NCBI GenBank assembly: GCA_028065135.1
Contig: JAPTWR010000098.1
Location: 1-24,196 of the forward strand
Origin: Acidithiobacillus sp.
GTDB taxonomy: Bacteria > Pseudomonadota > Gammaproteobacteria > Acidithiobacillales > Acidithiobacillaceae
Length of the DNA: 24,196 bases
Direction of reading: 5' to 3'
Shown here: piece by piece, positions 6,616-14,400 of the stretch
Layout: each line of letters starts with the position of its first letter
How positions within the stretch are numbered: position 1 is the stretch's first letter
Notes under the pieces: generated by a model
Databases searched by the model: none
Seen by the model: the letters and a program-made list of their open reading frames with translations, nothing else
Told to the model about the DNA's origin: nothing
Position numbers and translations under genes: made by a program

Positions 6616-8088
6616 ATGAGCTACCGTGACCTGCGAGCCTTCATGGCCGATCTTGAAAAACGCGATTTATTGCGCCGACTGAGCATGCCTGTCTCGCCTG
6701 CGCTGGAGATGACGGAGATTTGTGACCGTACCCTGCGCGCCGCAGGCCCTGCCATTTTGTTCACCCAGCCTGCGGGCTATGATATGCCCGTGCTGGGCAA
6801 CCTCTTTGGCACGACGGAGCGGGTGGCACTGGGAATGGGGGGCGAATCGCTTGCTGACCTCCGGCAGATCGGTCAATTACTGGCTTATCTCAAGGAGCCT
6901 GACCCGCCCCGCGGCTTGCGCGACCTCTGGGAGAAATTACCTACCCTGCGTAAAATCCTCCACATGGCGCCGACGACCCTGAGTCGCCCGCCCTGTCAGG
7001 AAATTGTCCGGCACGGAGGCGCGGTCGACCTCGCTGTCCTTCCTGTGCAGACCTGCTGGCCCGAGGATGCGGCCCCGCTCATGACCTGGGGTCTGACCAT
7101 CACCAAGGGGCCACACAAGCGGCGGGCCAACATGGGTATCTACCGGCAACAGGTCATCGGCCGTAACCGGGTGATCATGCGCTGGCTGGCGCACCGGGGG
7201 GGCGCTCAAGACCTGCGCGAATTTCAGAAAGTACACCCCGGCGAGCCATTCCCCGTTGCCGTGGCCTATGGGGCCGATCCGGCAACCATCCTGGCTGCGG
7301 TTATCCCCATCCCCGACACTATTTCTGAGCATCAGTTCGCCGGCCTGCTGCGCGGCGGACGTACGGAACTCGCCAATGCGCTGAGTGTCCCGCTGCAGGT
7401 GCCTGCGCGTGCGGAGATTGTGCTGGAAGGGCATATTTATCCCGATGACATGGCGGTGGAGGGGCCTTTCGGAGATCACACGGGCTACTACAACGAGACC
7501 GAGCGCTTTCCGGTGTTCACCGTAGAGACCATCAGTCACCGTGAAAACCCCACCTACCACAGCACTTACACCGGTCGACCGCCCGATGAGCCCGCCATAC
7601 TCGGTGCCGCGCTCAACGAAGTTTTCGTACCCTTGCTACAAAAGCAGTTTCCGGAAATTGTCGATTTTTATTTGCCACCGGAGGGTTGCTCTTACCGCCT
7701 GGCCGTCGTCAGTATCCGTAAAGGTTATCCCGGTCACGCCAAAAGAATCATGTTCGGCGTCTGGGGCTTTTTGCGGCAGTTTATGTACACCAAGTTCATC
7801 ATTGTGGTGGATGAAGACATCAATGTGCGCCGTTGGGAGGACGTAATCTGGGCGATGACCACCCGGATGGATCCGGTGCGTGACATCACCCTCATTGAAA
7901 ATACGCCCATAGATTATCTCGACTTCGCTTCGCCGGTTGCCGGGCTGGGCGGTAAGCTGGGTATGGACGCCACCAACAAGTTGCCTGGAGAGACGGCCAG
8001 AGAATGGGGTCGTCCCATTCATATGCCTGACGGGCTACGCAAACGGGTAGATGACCTATTGGCAACGCTGGAGCGGCCGCTATTCTAA
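6616..8088 (+). CDS. ubiD: UbiD, prFMN-dependent 4-hydroxy-3-polyprenylbenzoate decarboxylase
   Basis: The 490-residue length is close to E. coli UbiD. Residues known as the metal and prenyl-FMN site are at the same numbers as I recall for E. coli: Asn172 (RRANMGIYR), Glu238 (TISEHQF) and the catalytic Asp287 ([11 protein letters not shown]). The family segments [19 protein letters not shown] and LPPEGCSYR are all present. UbiD decarboxylates the prenylated 4-hydroxybenzoate intermediate of ubiquinone synthesis and forms a homohexamer. Its flavin-prenyltransferase partner UbiX is not in the window. It links functionally to ubiH, the UbiI/F-like gene and ubiK on the opposite strand. No ribosome binding site is visible, and a -10 box ends 6 nt before the ATG. 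A two-way terminator follows at 8192-8228. Confidence 0.93.
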   Translation: MSYRDLRAFMADLEKRDLLRRLSMPVSPALEMTEICDRTLRAAGPAILFTQPAGYDMPVLGNLFGTTERVALGMGGESLADLRQIGQLLAYLKEPDPPRGLRDLWEKLPTLRKILHMAPTTLSRPPCQEIVRHGGAVDLAVLPVQTCWPEDAAPLMTWGLTITKGPHKRRANMGIYRQQVIGRNRVIMRWLAHRGGAQDLREFQKVHPGEPFPVAVAYGADPATILAAVIPIPDTISEHQFAGLLRGGRTELANALSVPLQVPARAEIVLEGHIYPDDMAVEGPFGDHTGYYNETERFPVFTVETISHRENPTYHSTYTGRPPDEPAILGAALNEVFVPLLQKQFPEIVDFYLPPEGCSYRLAVVSIRKGYPGHAKRIMFGVWGFLRQFMYTKFIIVVDEDINVRRWEDVIWAMTTRMDPVRDITLIENTPIDYLDFASPVAGLGGKLGMDATNKLPGETAREWGRPIHMPDGLRKRVDDLLATLERPLF

Positions 8089-8191
8089 AACACGCACTGT
8101 GGGGGTGCGGGGTTCCTAAAATATGCATATGGGGTTATTCTTAATCACTGATGATGAACAGGTCGGTACTTCAGCGGTACTCTGGACAGAG

Positions 8192-8228
8192 AAAAAGGGC
8201 CTAGGTGTTGTCTTAAGCCCTTGTTTTT
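8192..8228. terminator. Two-way rho-independent terminator between ubiD and tRNA-Gly
   Basis: The arms at 8195-8203 and 8214-8222 form a 9-bp stem with a 10-nt loop. Read on the minus strand every pair forms (one G-U) and the stem is followed at once by T residues (complement of 8192-8196), ending the tRNA-Gly transcript. Read on the plus strand there is one mismatch, followed by G and five T (8224-8228), which could end the ubiD transcript. Confidence 0.75.
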
Positions 8229-8231
8229 AAG

Positions 8232-8305
8232 TGGAGCGGGTGATGGGAATCGAACCCACGCCATGAGCTTGGGAAGCTCAGGTTCTACCATTGAACTACA
8301 CCCGC
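8232..8305 (-). tRNA. tRNA-Gly(CCC)
   Basis: The minus strand folds into a complete 74-nt tRNA with encoded CCA (8234-8232). The acceptor pairs GCGGGTG with CACCCGC, the D arm contains AGTTCAATGGTAGAAC, and the T arm carries GGTTCGATTCC. The seven-base anticodon loop TTCCCAA, closed by GAGC/GCTC, gives anticodon CCC, which reads the glycine codon GGG. It closely resembles E. coli glyU. It has its own promoter (8315-8343) and terminator and is the only leftward gene in this part of the window. Confidence 0.95.
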
Positions 8306-8314
8306 ACATGGTGA

Positions 8315-8343
8315 ATTCTATGCGGATGTACCTAAAAAGGCAA
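8315..8343 (-). promoter_or_regulatory. Promoter of tRNA-Gly(CCC)
   Basis: On the minus strand TTGCCT (8343-8338) and TAGAAT (8320-8315) are separated by exactly 17 nt. The -10 ends 9 nt before the first base of the mature tRNA at 8305, which leaves a very short 5' leader. It diverges from the arsR promoter a few bases to the right. Confidence 0.6.
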
Positions 8344-8351
8344 GGTGACCG

Positions 8352-8380
8352 CAGACACTGCGATTTCCGGTAATTATAAA
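8352..8380 (+). promoter_or_regulatory. Candidate promoter of the arsR-type regulator gene
   Basis: CAGACA (8352-8357) and TATAAA (8375-8380) are 17 nt apart. Transcription would start near 8387, right at the left edge of the 15-bp motif at 8388-8402 proposed as the repressor site. This arrangement suits autorepression. Confidence 0.45.
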
Positions 8381-8387
8381 CAAAGTC

Positions 8388-8402
8388 AATAAGATACTTA
8401 AT
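8388..8402 (+). promoter_or_regulatory. Candidate autoregulatory operator of the ArsR-type repressor
   Basis: AATAAGATACTTAAT contains the perfect dyad TAAG-ATA-CTTA. It covers about +1 to +15 of the predicted arsR transcript. A near-identical motif (12 of 15 bases) occurs inverted at 8806-8820, over the predicted start of the tolC operon. This is inference from repetition and position. Confidence 0.4.
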
Positions 8403-8421
8403 AGACCAAGAGGCATTGATT

Positions 8422-8724
8422 ATGGATCAGTTACCAACTCGGGAAGAGGATATTGAACAGGCCTCACGCTCCCTGAAAGCTATGGCGCACCCGCTGCGTC
8501 TCAAGGTTTTATGTGTATTGGGTTCAGAAGAAATGAGTGTGCAGGATATCGTAGCCGCTGTTGGTACCACCCAGAGCAACATCTCTCAGCACCTCGCTAT
8601 TTTGCGTGAAAAAGATATCCTTCGCGCCCGTAAGGACGCCAATAAGGTCTATTACCGCGTGGGTGATCCCCGTACCCTGCGTTTGATCGCCATGATGAGT
8701 GATGTCTTTTGTCACATCCGGTAA
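8422..8724 (+). CDS. ArsR-family repressor with a SqrR/BigR-like cysteine pair
   Basis: The 100-residue winged-helix protein has the ArsR layout: AMAHPLRLKVLCVLGSEEMSVQDIV, recognition helix TTQSNISQHLAILREKDIL (about residues 49-67) and the wing RKDANKVYYRV. It lacks the ELCVC metal-binding motif of arsenic/cadmium ArsR proteins. Its only two cysteines are Cys31 (VLCVL) and Cys97 (VFCHIR), 66 residues apart. That is the spacing and location of Cys41/Cys107 in SqrR and Cys42/Cys108 in BigR, which form a tetrasulfide link with persulfides and release DNA. The ATG at 8422 has AGAGG 8 nt upstream; a TTG at 8416 is too close to that site. It is followed by an export and thiol-redox gene set. The ArsR family is certain; the signal is inferred. 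Confidence 0.88.
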   Translation: MDQLPTREEDIEQASRSLKAMAHPLRLKVLCVLGSEEMSVQDIVAAVGTTQSNISQHLAILREKDILRARKDANKVYYRVGDPRTLRLIAMMSDVFCHIR

Positions 8725-8727
8725 GCA

Positions 8728-8744
8728 CTGAAGGTCGGCTTCAG
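8728..8744 (+). terminator. Small hairpin just after the arsR stop codon
   Basis: CTGAAG (8728-8733) and CTTCAG (8739-8744) form a perfect 6-bp stem with a 5-nt loop, beginning 4 nt after the TAA. No T-tract follows, so it is at best a weak terminator or a 3'-end stabiliser that would separate arsR from the tolC operon. Confidence 0.25.
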
Positions 8745-8782
8745 ACGATGCGATTCAGGGGGTATTCCCGGTAAAATAAGGC

Positions 8783-8811
8783 TTGAATGCCCATCTATTG
8801 TATATAATAAT
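8783..8811 (+). promoter_or_regulatory. Candidate promoter of the tolC-RND-rhodanese operon
   Basis: This AT-rich island contains a perfect TATAAT (8803-8808) and an overlapping AATAAT (8806-8811). TTGAAT (8783-8788) lies 17 nt before AATAAT, but only 14 nt before TATAAT, so which -10 is used is open. The predicted start near 8815-8820 leaves a leader of about 165 nt before the tolC ATG. Confidence 0.5.
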
Positions 8812-8820
8812 AATCTTATT
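8806..8820 (-). promoter_or_regulatory. Candidate operator of the ArsR-type repressor at the tolC promoter
   Basis: Read on the minus strand this is AATAAGATTATTATT, which matches AATAAGATACTTAAT at the arsR start in 12 of 15 positions, including the first eight. It overlaps the -10 and start region of the tolC promoter, so a bound repressor would block both promoters. Confidence 0.4.
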
Positions 8821-8854
8821 CTTTGGCCGGTCTTGCTGTGGCTTGGCAGGGGCT

Positions 8855-8878
8855 ATTTCATGTAGCCGTATATGAAAT
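8855..8878 (+). repeat. 10-bp inverted repeat / hairpin in the tolC leader
   Basis: ATTTCATGTA (8855-8864) and TATATGAAAT (8869-8878) pair fully over 10 bp in RNA (one G-U), closed by the tetraloop GCCG. It lies in the predicted leader about 105 nt before tolC and is not followed by T residues, so it is not a standard terminator. It may be a second operator or an RNA element. The gap 8725-8983 holds otherwise only the promoter and operator listed; a TACAAT at 8891-8896 is an isolated -10-like box. Confidence 0.6.
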
Positions 8879-8983
8879 CTCTGTCTCAGCTACAATGAGT
8901 TCATTCATCGCTGGATGGCATGAGCGCTTTGCAAGGTCGTCCAGTTCCTCAATTTTGTGTCGCCCGCTGCGGCGAGGGAAGAC

Positions 8984-10405
8984 ATGTCCCTGCGTTCTCA
9001 CAAAAAAACATACTCCGTTTCGGTCGCTCTGCTGATGGGCGTCAGTGTCTCGCTACCAGTCGCCGCTCTGGATTTTAATCAGTGCCTTGATCTCGCCCTC
9101 AAACAAAATCCGCAGATGCTCCTGGCGCATGCCCGGCAGGCAGAAGCCAAAGGCGCCGTCTCTGCGGCGCGTGGTCACCTGCTCCCCAGGCTCGTGGCCT
9201 CTTTCTCCGCCAGCCAGTCGAACAACGCCCTGACCGTTTTTGGTATGAAGCTGTCGCAGCGACAAGCGACCTTCAGTGATTTTGGTGCGAACCAATTTAA
9301 CCCTGATGCGCTGGGTGTGGCACCGACAGGGCTGAACCAACCGGGGAGTTACCACAATTTTGGTACCAGGGTGCAACTGGAGATTCCGATTTGGACTGGT
9401 GGGGCAACCTGGGGACGTTTGGATCAGGCGCGGGCCATGTTGGAGGCGGCCCAGAGTGGCGATGTCATGGCCCGCCAGAAGCTGATTTTTGCTGTTTTGC
9501 AGGCCTATGACCGTGTTATCGCCGCCAATGCCGGCATGGCGGTGGCGGATAAAGCCCGGCGGGCAGCCGCCTCTTACGTTAAGACCAGTCGCTCCCTGCT
9601 GACGCATGGGGTGCTGGTAAAAAGCGATCTGCTGTCTGCGGAAGTGTATTTGGAGAAAGCCGAAATGGCCGTCGAAAGCGCCCACAACGCCCAGGCCAAT
9701 GCTCTGGACAACCTCGCCATGCTCGTGGGCTGGCCGGTAGGACAGGCCCTGACCGTGGGCGAGCCCGTCCAGCCCACACTGCCTGCGGCGCCTCTCGCCA
9801 GTCTACAGAGCGACGCGCTGACCCGGAACGCTGGTATCGTCGCCCTCCGTCACAAGGTCAGGGCGGCCCAGGGTGGCATTCGCGTCGCCCGTGCCGCTTA
9901 TCTGCCCCACATCAACGCCATGGCCAATCAGGAATGGAATGGCAGCACTCCGGGCAACGCGGCACCGTCTTATACCATCGGCGGAGAAGTGACCTGGAAT
10001 GCGCTGGACTTCGCGCGCGGGGGCGGGATGGATCGCGCCCGCGCGGAGCGCGAGCAGGCCGTGGCCGCGTTGCAGGAGGCGCAGGATAAATTGCGTTTGC
10101 GGGTGGCGCAGGTATGGCGGAGCGCCCGGGAAGCCGCGCTGCGCGTCAAAATGCGTGCACTCGCAGTTAGACAGATGGAGGAGGCGCAACGTCTGGTGCG
10201 TCTGCGTTACGAAAATGGTATAGAGACCGTGACCGGCTTGCTGCGCGGACAGGCAGAGCTGGATCAGGCGCGTGCCGAGCTCGTCTCTGCCCATTATGCG
10301 GAGGCGGTAGAACGCGGCGCCCTGTTGCTGGCCATCGGCAAGTTGAATCCCCAAGAAATCGTCAGTGTGAGTAATATGCCCGCCGCAGAAGGAGCCCCCC
10401 AATGA
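8984..10405 (+). CDS. TolC-family outer-membrane efflux channel
   Basis: The 473-residue precursor starts MSLRSHKKTYSVSVALLMGVSVSLPVAALDF, a clear Sec signal peptide with likely cleavage after PVAA. Two long repeated helical halves follow, each beginning with a LDLALKQNPQMLLAHARQAEAKG-type segment, as in outer-membrane factor trimers (OEP family). The protein forms the exit duct of a tripartite pump. The ATG at 8984 has GAGGG just upstream; a GTG at 8957 in frame would extend the signal peptide without benefit. The end overlaps the adaptor gene by ATGA at 10402-10405, so channel, adaptor and RND pump (next two genes) are one transcript. The gene order channel-adaptor-pump differs from acrAB-tolC, where tolC is elsewhere. 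Confidence 0.9.
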   Translation: MSLRSHKKTYSVSVALLMGVSVSLPVAALDFNQCLDLALKQNPQMLLAHARQAEAKGAVSAARGHLLPRLVASFSASQSNNALTVFGMKLSQRQATFSDFGANQFNPDALGVAPTGLNQPGSYHNFGTRVQLEIPIWTGGATWGRLDQARAMLEAAQSGDVMARQKLIFAVLQAYDRVIAANAGMAVADKARRAAASYVKTSRSLLTHGVLVKSDLLSAEVYLEKAEMAVESAHNAQANALDNLAMLVGWPVGQALTVGEPVQPTLPAAPLASLQSDALTRNAGIVALRHKVRAAQGGIRVARAAYLPHINAMANQEWNGSTPGNAAPSYTIGGEVTWNALDFARGGGMDRARAEREQAVAALQEAQDKLRLRVAQVWRSAREAALRVKMRALAVRQMEEAQRLVRLRYENGIETVTGLLRGQAELDQARAELVSAHYAEAVERGALLLAIGKLNPQEIVSVSNMPAAEGAPQ

Positions 10406-11484
10406 ACACATGGAAGCGAACCGCGTTCATCGCTGCCCTGGCATGCTCTGCGACAAGCCTTGCGGCCTGCAGCAAATCGCCTCCTGATGCGCCACAAGTG
10501 CAGCGTAAAGTCGCGGCGCCGGTCGTGCAGATGGGGAGCCGGAGCATGGCCGCCTTTGCCCACGTTCCGGGTACGGTCACTGCCCATCAGCAGGTGCAAC
10601 TCAGTTCCCGTCTGAGTGGTTATATCCGCGCCATGAGCGTGCGTGATGGACAGGCCGTAAAGGCGGGACAACTGCTCTTTGAGGTTGATCCAACGAATGT
10701 GCTGGGACAGGTGCAGCAGGCCCAGGCCGGTTTGGCCGAAGCCGAATCCGCGCTTACGGACGCCCGCTCCAATTATTATCGATTCAAGGCCTTATATGCG
10801 CAGCAGGCCATTCCCGAGAAGCAGTGGGATCAGGTGAAATCCACCTATGCCATGGCTCAGGCCCGTGTCGCTGCGGCGCGGGGGGGTGTCAGCACGGCGC
10901 AGTCGCAACTGCGTTATGCCCGGGTAAGGGCGCCTTTCTCCGGGATTATCACGCGCAAGTTCATGCAGAATGGGGATCTTGCATCGCCTGGCCAGCCCAT
11001 TCTGGCCTTGGCGGATACCTCCCGATTGGAAGTCCAGTGTAGTGTTGGCGGGACCTTGTACCGCAGTCTCCACATCGGCCAGAAAATCGCTGTCATCGCC
11101 GACGGGAAAAGCATTTCCGCAACCGTTCTGGATCTGGTCGGAGCCGCAGACGCGATGACCCATACGCACATGGTCAAGCTCGGCTTGCCCGCAGACAGTA
11201 CACTGCAGGCCGGTGATTACGTGCGCGTGGAAGTGCCGGTCACCCGGCGCCAAGCGATGGTGGTGCCAGTGGCCGCCTTGCTGGATCGGGCCGGTATTCC
11301 CGGTGTTTTCGTCGTGGATGCGCGAGGCATCGCGCGCTATCGCATGGTGCGGCCGGGGCAACGTACGCCGGAGGGCATGGAAATTCTTTCCGGTCTGAGT
11401 ACGGGTGAGACGGTAGTCGTGGGTAACCTCGCCGCGGTGAATAATGGCGACCATATTGAGCCAGTCGGAATCACTCATGGCTGA
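10402..11484 (+). CDS. RND membrane-fusion (periplasmic adaptor) lipoprotein, HlyD/AcrA family
   Basis: The 360-residue protein has a lipoprotein signal ending in LAAC at Cys23, with Ser at +2. The adaptor domains follow in order: a biotinyl-lipoyl half (PGTVTAHQQVQLSSRLSGYI..VRDGQAVKAGQLLFEVD), an alpha-hairpin rich in Ala/Gln (about residues 95-165), the second lipoyl half (YARVRAPFSGIITRKFMQNGDLASPGQPILALAD), a beta-barrel and a C-terminal membrane-proximal domain. The adaptor bridges the RND pump and the TolC channel across the periplasm. AAGGAG precedes the ATG, which overlaps the tolC stop. No His-rich or Met-rich metal-binding segment typical of heavy-metal adaptors is seen, so a metal substrate is not supported. 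Confidence 0.9.
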   Translation: MNTWKRTAFIAALACSATSLAACSKSPPDAPQVQRKVAAPVVQMGSRSMAAFAHVPGTVTAHQQVQLSSRLSGYIRAMSVRDGQAVKAGQLLFEVDPTNVLGQVQQAQAGLAEAESALTDARSNYYRFKALYAQQAIPEKQWDQVKSTYAMAQARVAAARGGVSTAQSQLRYARVRAPFSGIITRKFMQNGDLASPGQPILALADTSRLEVQCSVGGTLYRSLHIGQKIAVIADGKSISATVLDLVGAADAMTHTHMVKLGLPADSTLQAGDYVRVEVPVTRRQAMVVPVAALLDRAGIPGVFVVDARGIARYRMVRPGQRTPEGMEILSGLSTGETVVVGNLAAVNNGDHIEPVGITHG

Positions 11485-14400
11485 ACCAGGGCAGCGGCAC
11501 AACTTGGCGGGGCGGCTTGCCCAGTCTTTTTACCAATCCAAGATCACTGTGCTGATCATGGTGGCCATCGCCCTGTTCGGGGCTTTGGCCATGCTCTTCA
11601 CGCCGCGCCTGTATAATCCTGAGATCGTGGTACCCGCCGCCGAAATTTTCATCATGCGCCCCGGCTCTGACAGCGAGGAGATTCACCATCTGGTGATACG
11701 CCCGTTGGAAGCCCTGATGGCATCCCTGCCTGGCGTCCATCACACCTTTGGATATGCCATCAACGATATGGGCGTGGTCACCGTCGAGTTTCAGGTCGGT
11801 GCCAACGAAGAGAAGAGCTTGCTCGAAGTCTACAACCAACTTAGCCGGAATATGGACAAAATGCCTCCCGGTACGGCTCAGCCGTTGGTGAAATCCATAG
11901 GCGTCAATGACGTCCCGATGATGTCGGTGACCCTGAGCTCCAGTCGGTTGACGCCTTTGGAGTTGCGTCAGGTTGGCGTGCGCTTCATGGACCAGTTGCA
12001 GAGTGTGCCGGACGTGGCGAACGCCGAGGTGATCGGCGGGAGTCCTCTGGCTATCAATGTCTGGCTAAATCCGGCGAAGCTCTCCAGTGTCGGCCTGAGT
12101 CTGAAAAATATTGAGCAGGCGCTGAAGGGGAGTAATGTCATTCTCCCCGGCGGCAATCTGGTGCATAACAACCAAGAAATTCCGCTGCGCATCAATGGGG
12201 CGCTGGGCTCGGCACGGGGGGTTGGCGATCTCATTATCGGCGATCATGACGGACAACCGATATTGCTGAAAGAGGTGGCACGAGTCGTAGCAGGCGCCGC
12301 AGAAAACAATACCGTGACCAGTGATACCGCCGGGCGTGCCAACCGGATCGGCGTACCCGCGGGTAGCATCATGCCGGCAGTCACCATCACCCTCGCCAAG
12401 CGTCCGGGGGCCAATGCGGTGACCGTGGGGGATGCGATCAAGGCAAAGCTGGGGCGCCTGGAACGGGAGGCATTACCGCAGGGAGTGCATGTTTCCATCA
12501 CCCGTGATTATGGCGCGCGCGCCGATGACGCCGTCAGCACCCTCTTCGAGCATCTGGGCATCGCTGTCGGAGTGGTCGCCATCATCCTGATGATTTTCCT
12601 CGGATGGCGGGAAGCGGGCATCGTGATTCTGACAGTGCCGCTGACTCTGGGCATCGTGCTGGGCACGGGCTGGCTGCTTGGGCAGACGATCAACCGGATT
12701 ACTCTTTTTGCCCTGATTCTCTCGCTGGGGCTACTGGTGGACGGGGGTATTGTCGTCATTGAAAACATCCATCGCCACCTGCATGACTGCGGTAAGGATG
12801 GTTTTGCCCGCTGTATCATCAATGCCAGCAATGAGATTGGCAATCCGACGAATATCGCGACGTTGGCGGTCATCCTCGCCTTTGTGCCCATGGCTTTCGT
12901 GACGGGAATGATGGGACCCTTCATGTTGCCCATCCCCATTTTTGTGCCTATTGCGATGGTGGCATCGGTGCTGCTCGCTTATACGGTGGTGCCGTGGGGG
13001 GCTTACCGTTTCCTGGGCGGCAAAGCGGGCAGGCAGGCGGACAGTGAGGGCGGCGTGCATGCGGCGCGGCCGGATGCCCTGCAGCGGGGATACCTCCGGG
13101 TGTTCAAGCCGCTGCTGAAATTCCCGGGGCGGCGCAACCTCTTTTTCATCGTGGTTATGGTGCTGCTCCTGCTGGCGATGCTGATGCCGATGTGGCAGTT
13201 CATCCGCCCCCAAGGTATGAATGGACCCCTCAGTGCGCTTGGCGTCAATCTGAAGATGCTTCCAGAAGGCAATGTCAGCGACTTCATGATTCAGGTGGAC
13301 ACCCCTGCAGGGACCGCCCTGGATGAAACCGGGCGGGTTACCGAAGCGGTGAGCAATGTGCTCAGTCAGAATCGCTATATCGAAAACTTCCAGACCTATC
13401 TGGGGCGTTCGGCGCCGGTGGATTTCGCGGGTCTGGTGCGTGGTGACCTGATGCGCCAAGGCAGCAATTACGCGCAGATTCAGGTCAACCTGGTGCCGCG
13501 GGATGAGCGGCCCATGTCCCACACCGTTTCCGTGGAAGTCTATAAGGCACTGCGATCGGTCCGGGAACGTTTCCCGGGTAGTGTCATCAAGATGTTCGAG
13601 GTGCCGCCGGGGCCGCCGGTACGGGCTCAGGTGGTGGCCGAGATCTACGGGCCGGACTATAACAAACTGCGTCAGGTGGCGGGCACGGTCGAACAGGATT
13701 TCCGCAAAGACTATGACATGGTCAATGTGGATGACTCGGTGACGGCTACAGTGCCTGAGTATCTGCTGCATGTGGATCAGCAGAAGGCGATGCTCGCCGG
13801 TGTCGCGCCGGCGCAGGTGGCTGCTCTGGTGCATGACTATGTGGCAGGTACCAGGCTGGCTGCCCTGCATGTGAAAAATGCCCGCGAGCCGGTGGATATC
13901 ATGCTTCGCGTGCCTCCAGCGGATCGTGCCTGGCGCCAACAGATCCTCGATTTGCAGGTGCAGAGCCGGAGCGGACAGCAGGTGCCCCTGGCGAGTATCG
14001 TGCAGATCGAGCGGACGACGCTGGCCAAGCCGATTTACGATCGTGATCAACATCCCGTGGTGTATGTGACTGGAGATCTCATGGGCTCCAGCCCGGTATA
14101 TGCGGTGTTGTCGCTGAATCACTGGCTGGATGGCAAAACCATCGACGGTGTGCCTCTCAGCACGGGTAATCTGGGCTTTTCGCCAGCGCAGCCTGATGAT
14201 GTCACCCATTACCAGATTCTTTGGGGCGGTGATATGCGCCTGACCCTCGATGTATTCCGCGATCTCGGCGCTGCTTTTATTATTGCTCTGGTATTTATCT
14301 ATCTGATGCTGGTGGCCTATTACCAGTCTTTCGTGATGCCGGTGATCGTCATGGGCGCTATCCCCATGACGTTGATCGGGGTTTTTCCTGGGCACTGGCT

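Noticed and set aside
6937..7560. 207-codon minus-strand frame inside ubiD
   Set aside because: Antisense to conserved UbiD sequence; no independent support.
8164..8181. Direct repeat CGGTACT, two copies 11 bp apart, after ubiD
   Set aside because: Only two short copies with no link to a promoter or gene; probably chance.
8232..8305. tRNA-Gly as a possible integration site for a mobile element
   Set aside because: No integrase, no repeated tRNA end and no foreign-looking genes in the window.
8823..9035. 70-codon open frame in the tolC leader
   Set aside because: It runs over the leader hairpin and into the tolC signal peptide in another frame, with no recognisable protein and no ribosome binding site.
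10402..11484. Adaptor and pump as a heavy-metal (Cus/Czc) exporter
   Set aside because: No Met- or His-rich metal motifs in the adaptor and no metal-type TM10 motif; the ArsR neighbour lacks the CVC metal site.
12731..14395. Long minus-strand open frame (554 codons) inside the RND gene, rich in His, Arg and Gln
   Set aside because: It lies wholly opposite a clearly real RND gene; the composition is what an antisense frame of GC-rich code gives, with no domain, ribosome binding site or promoter.
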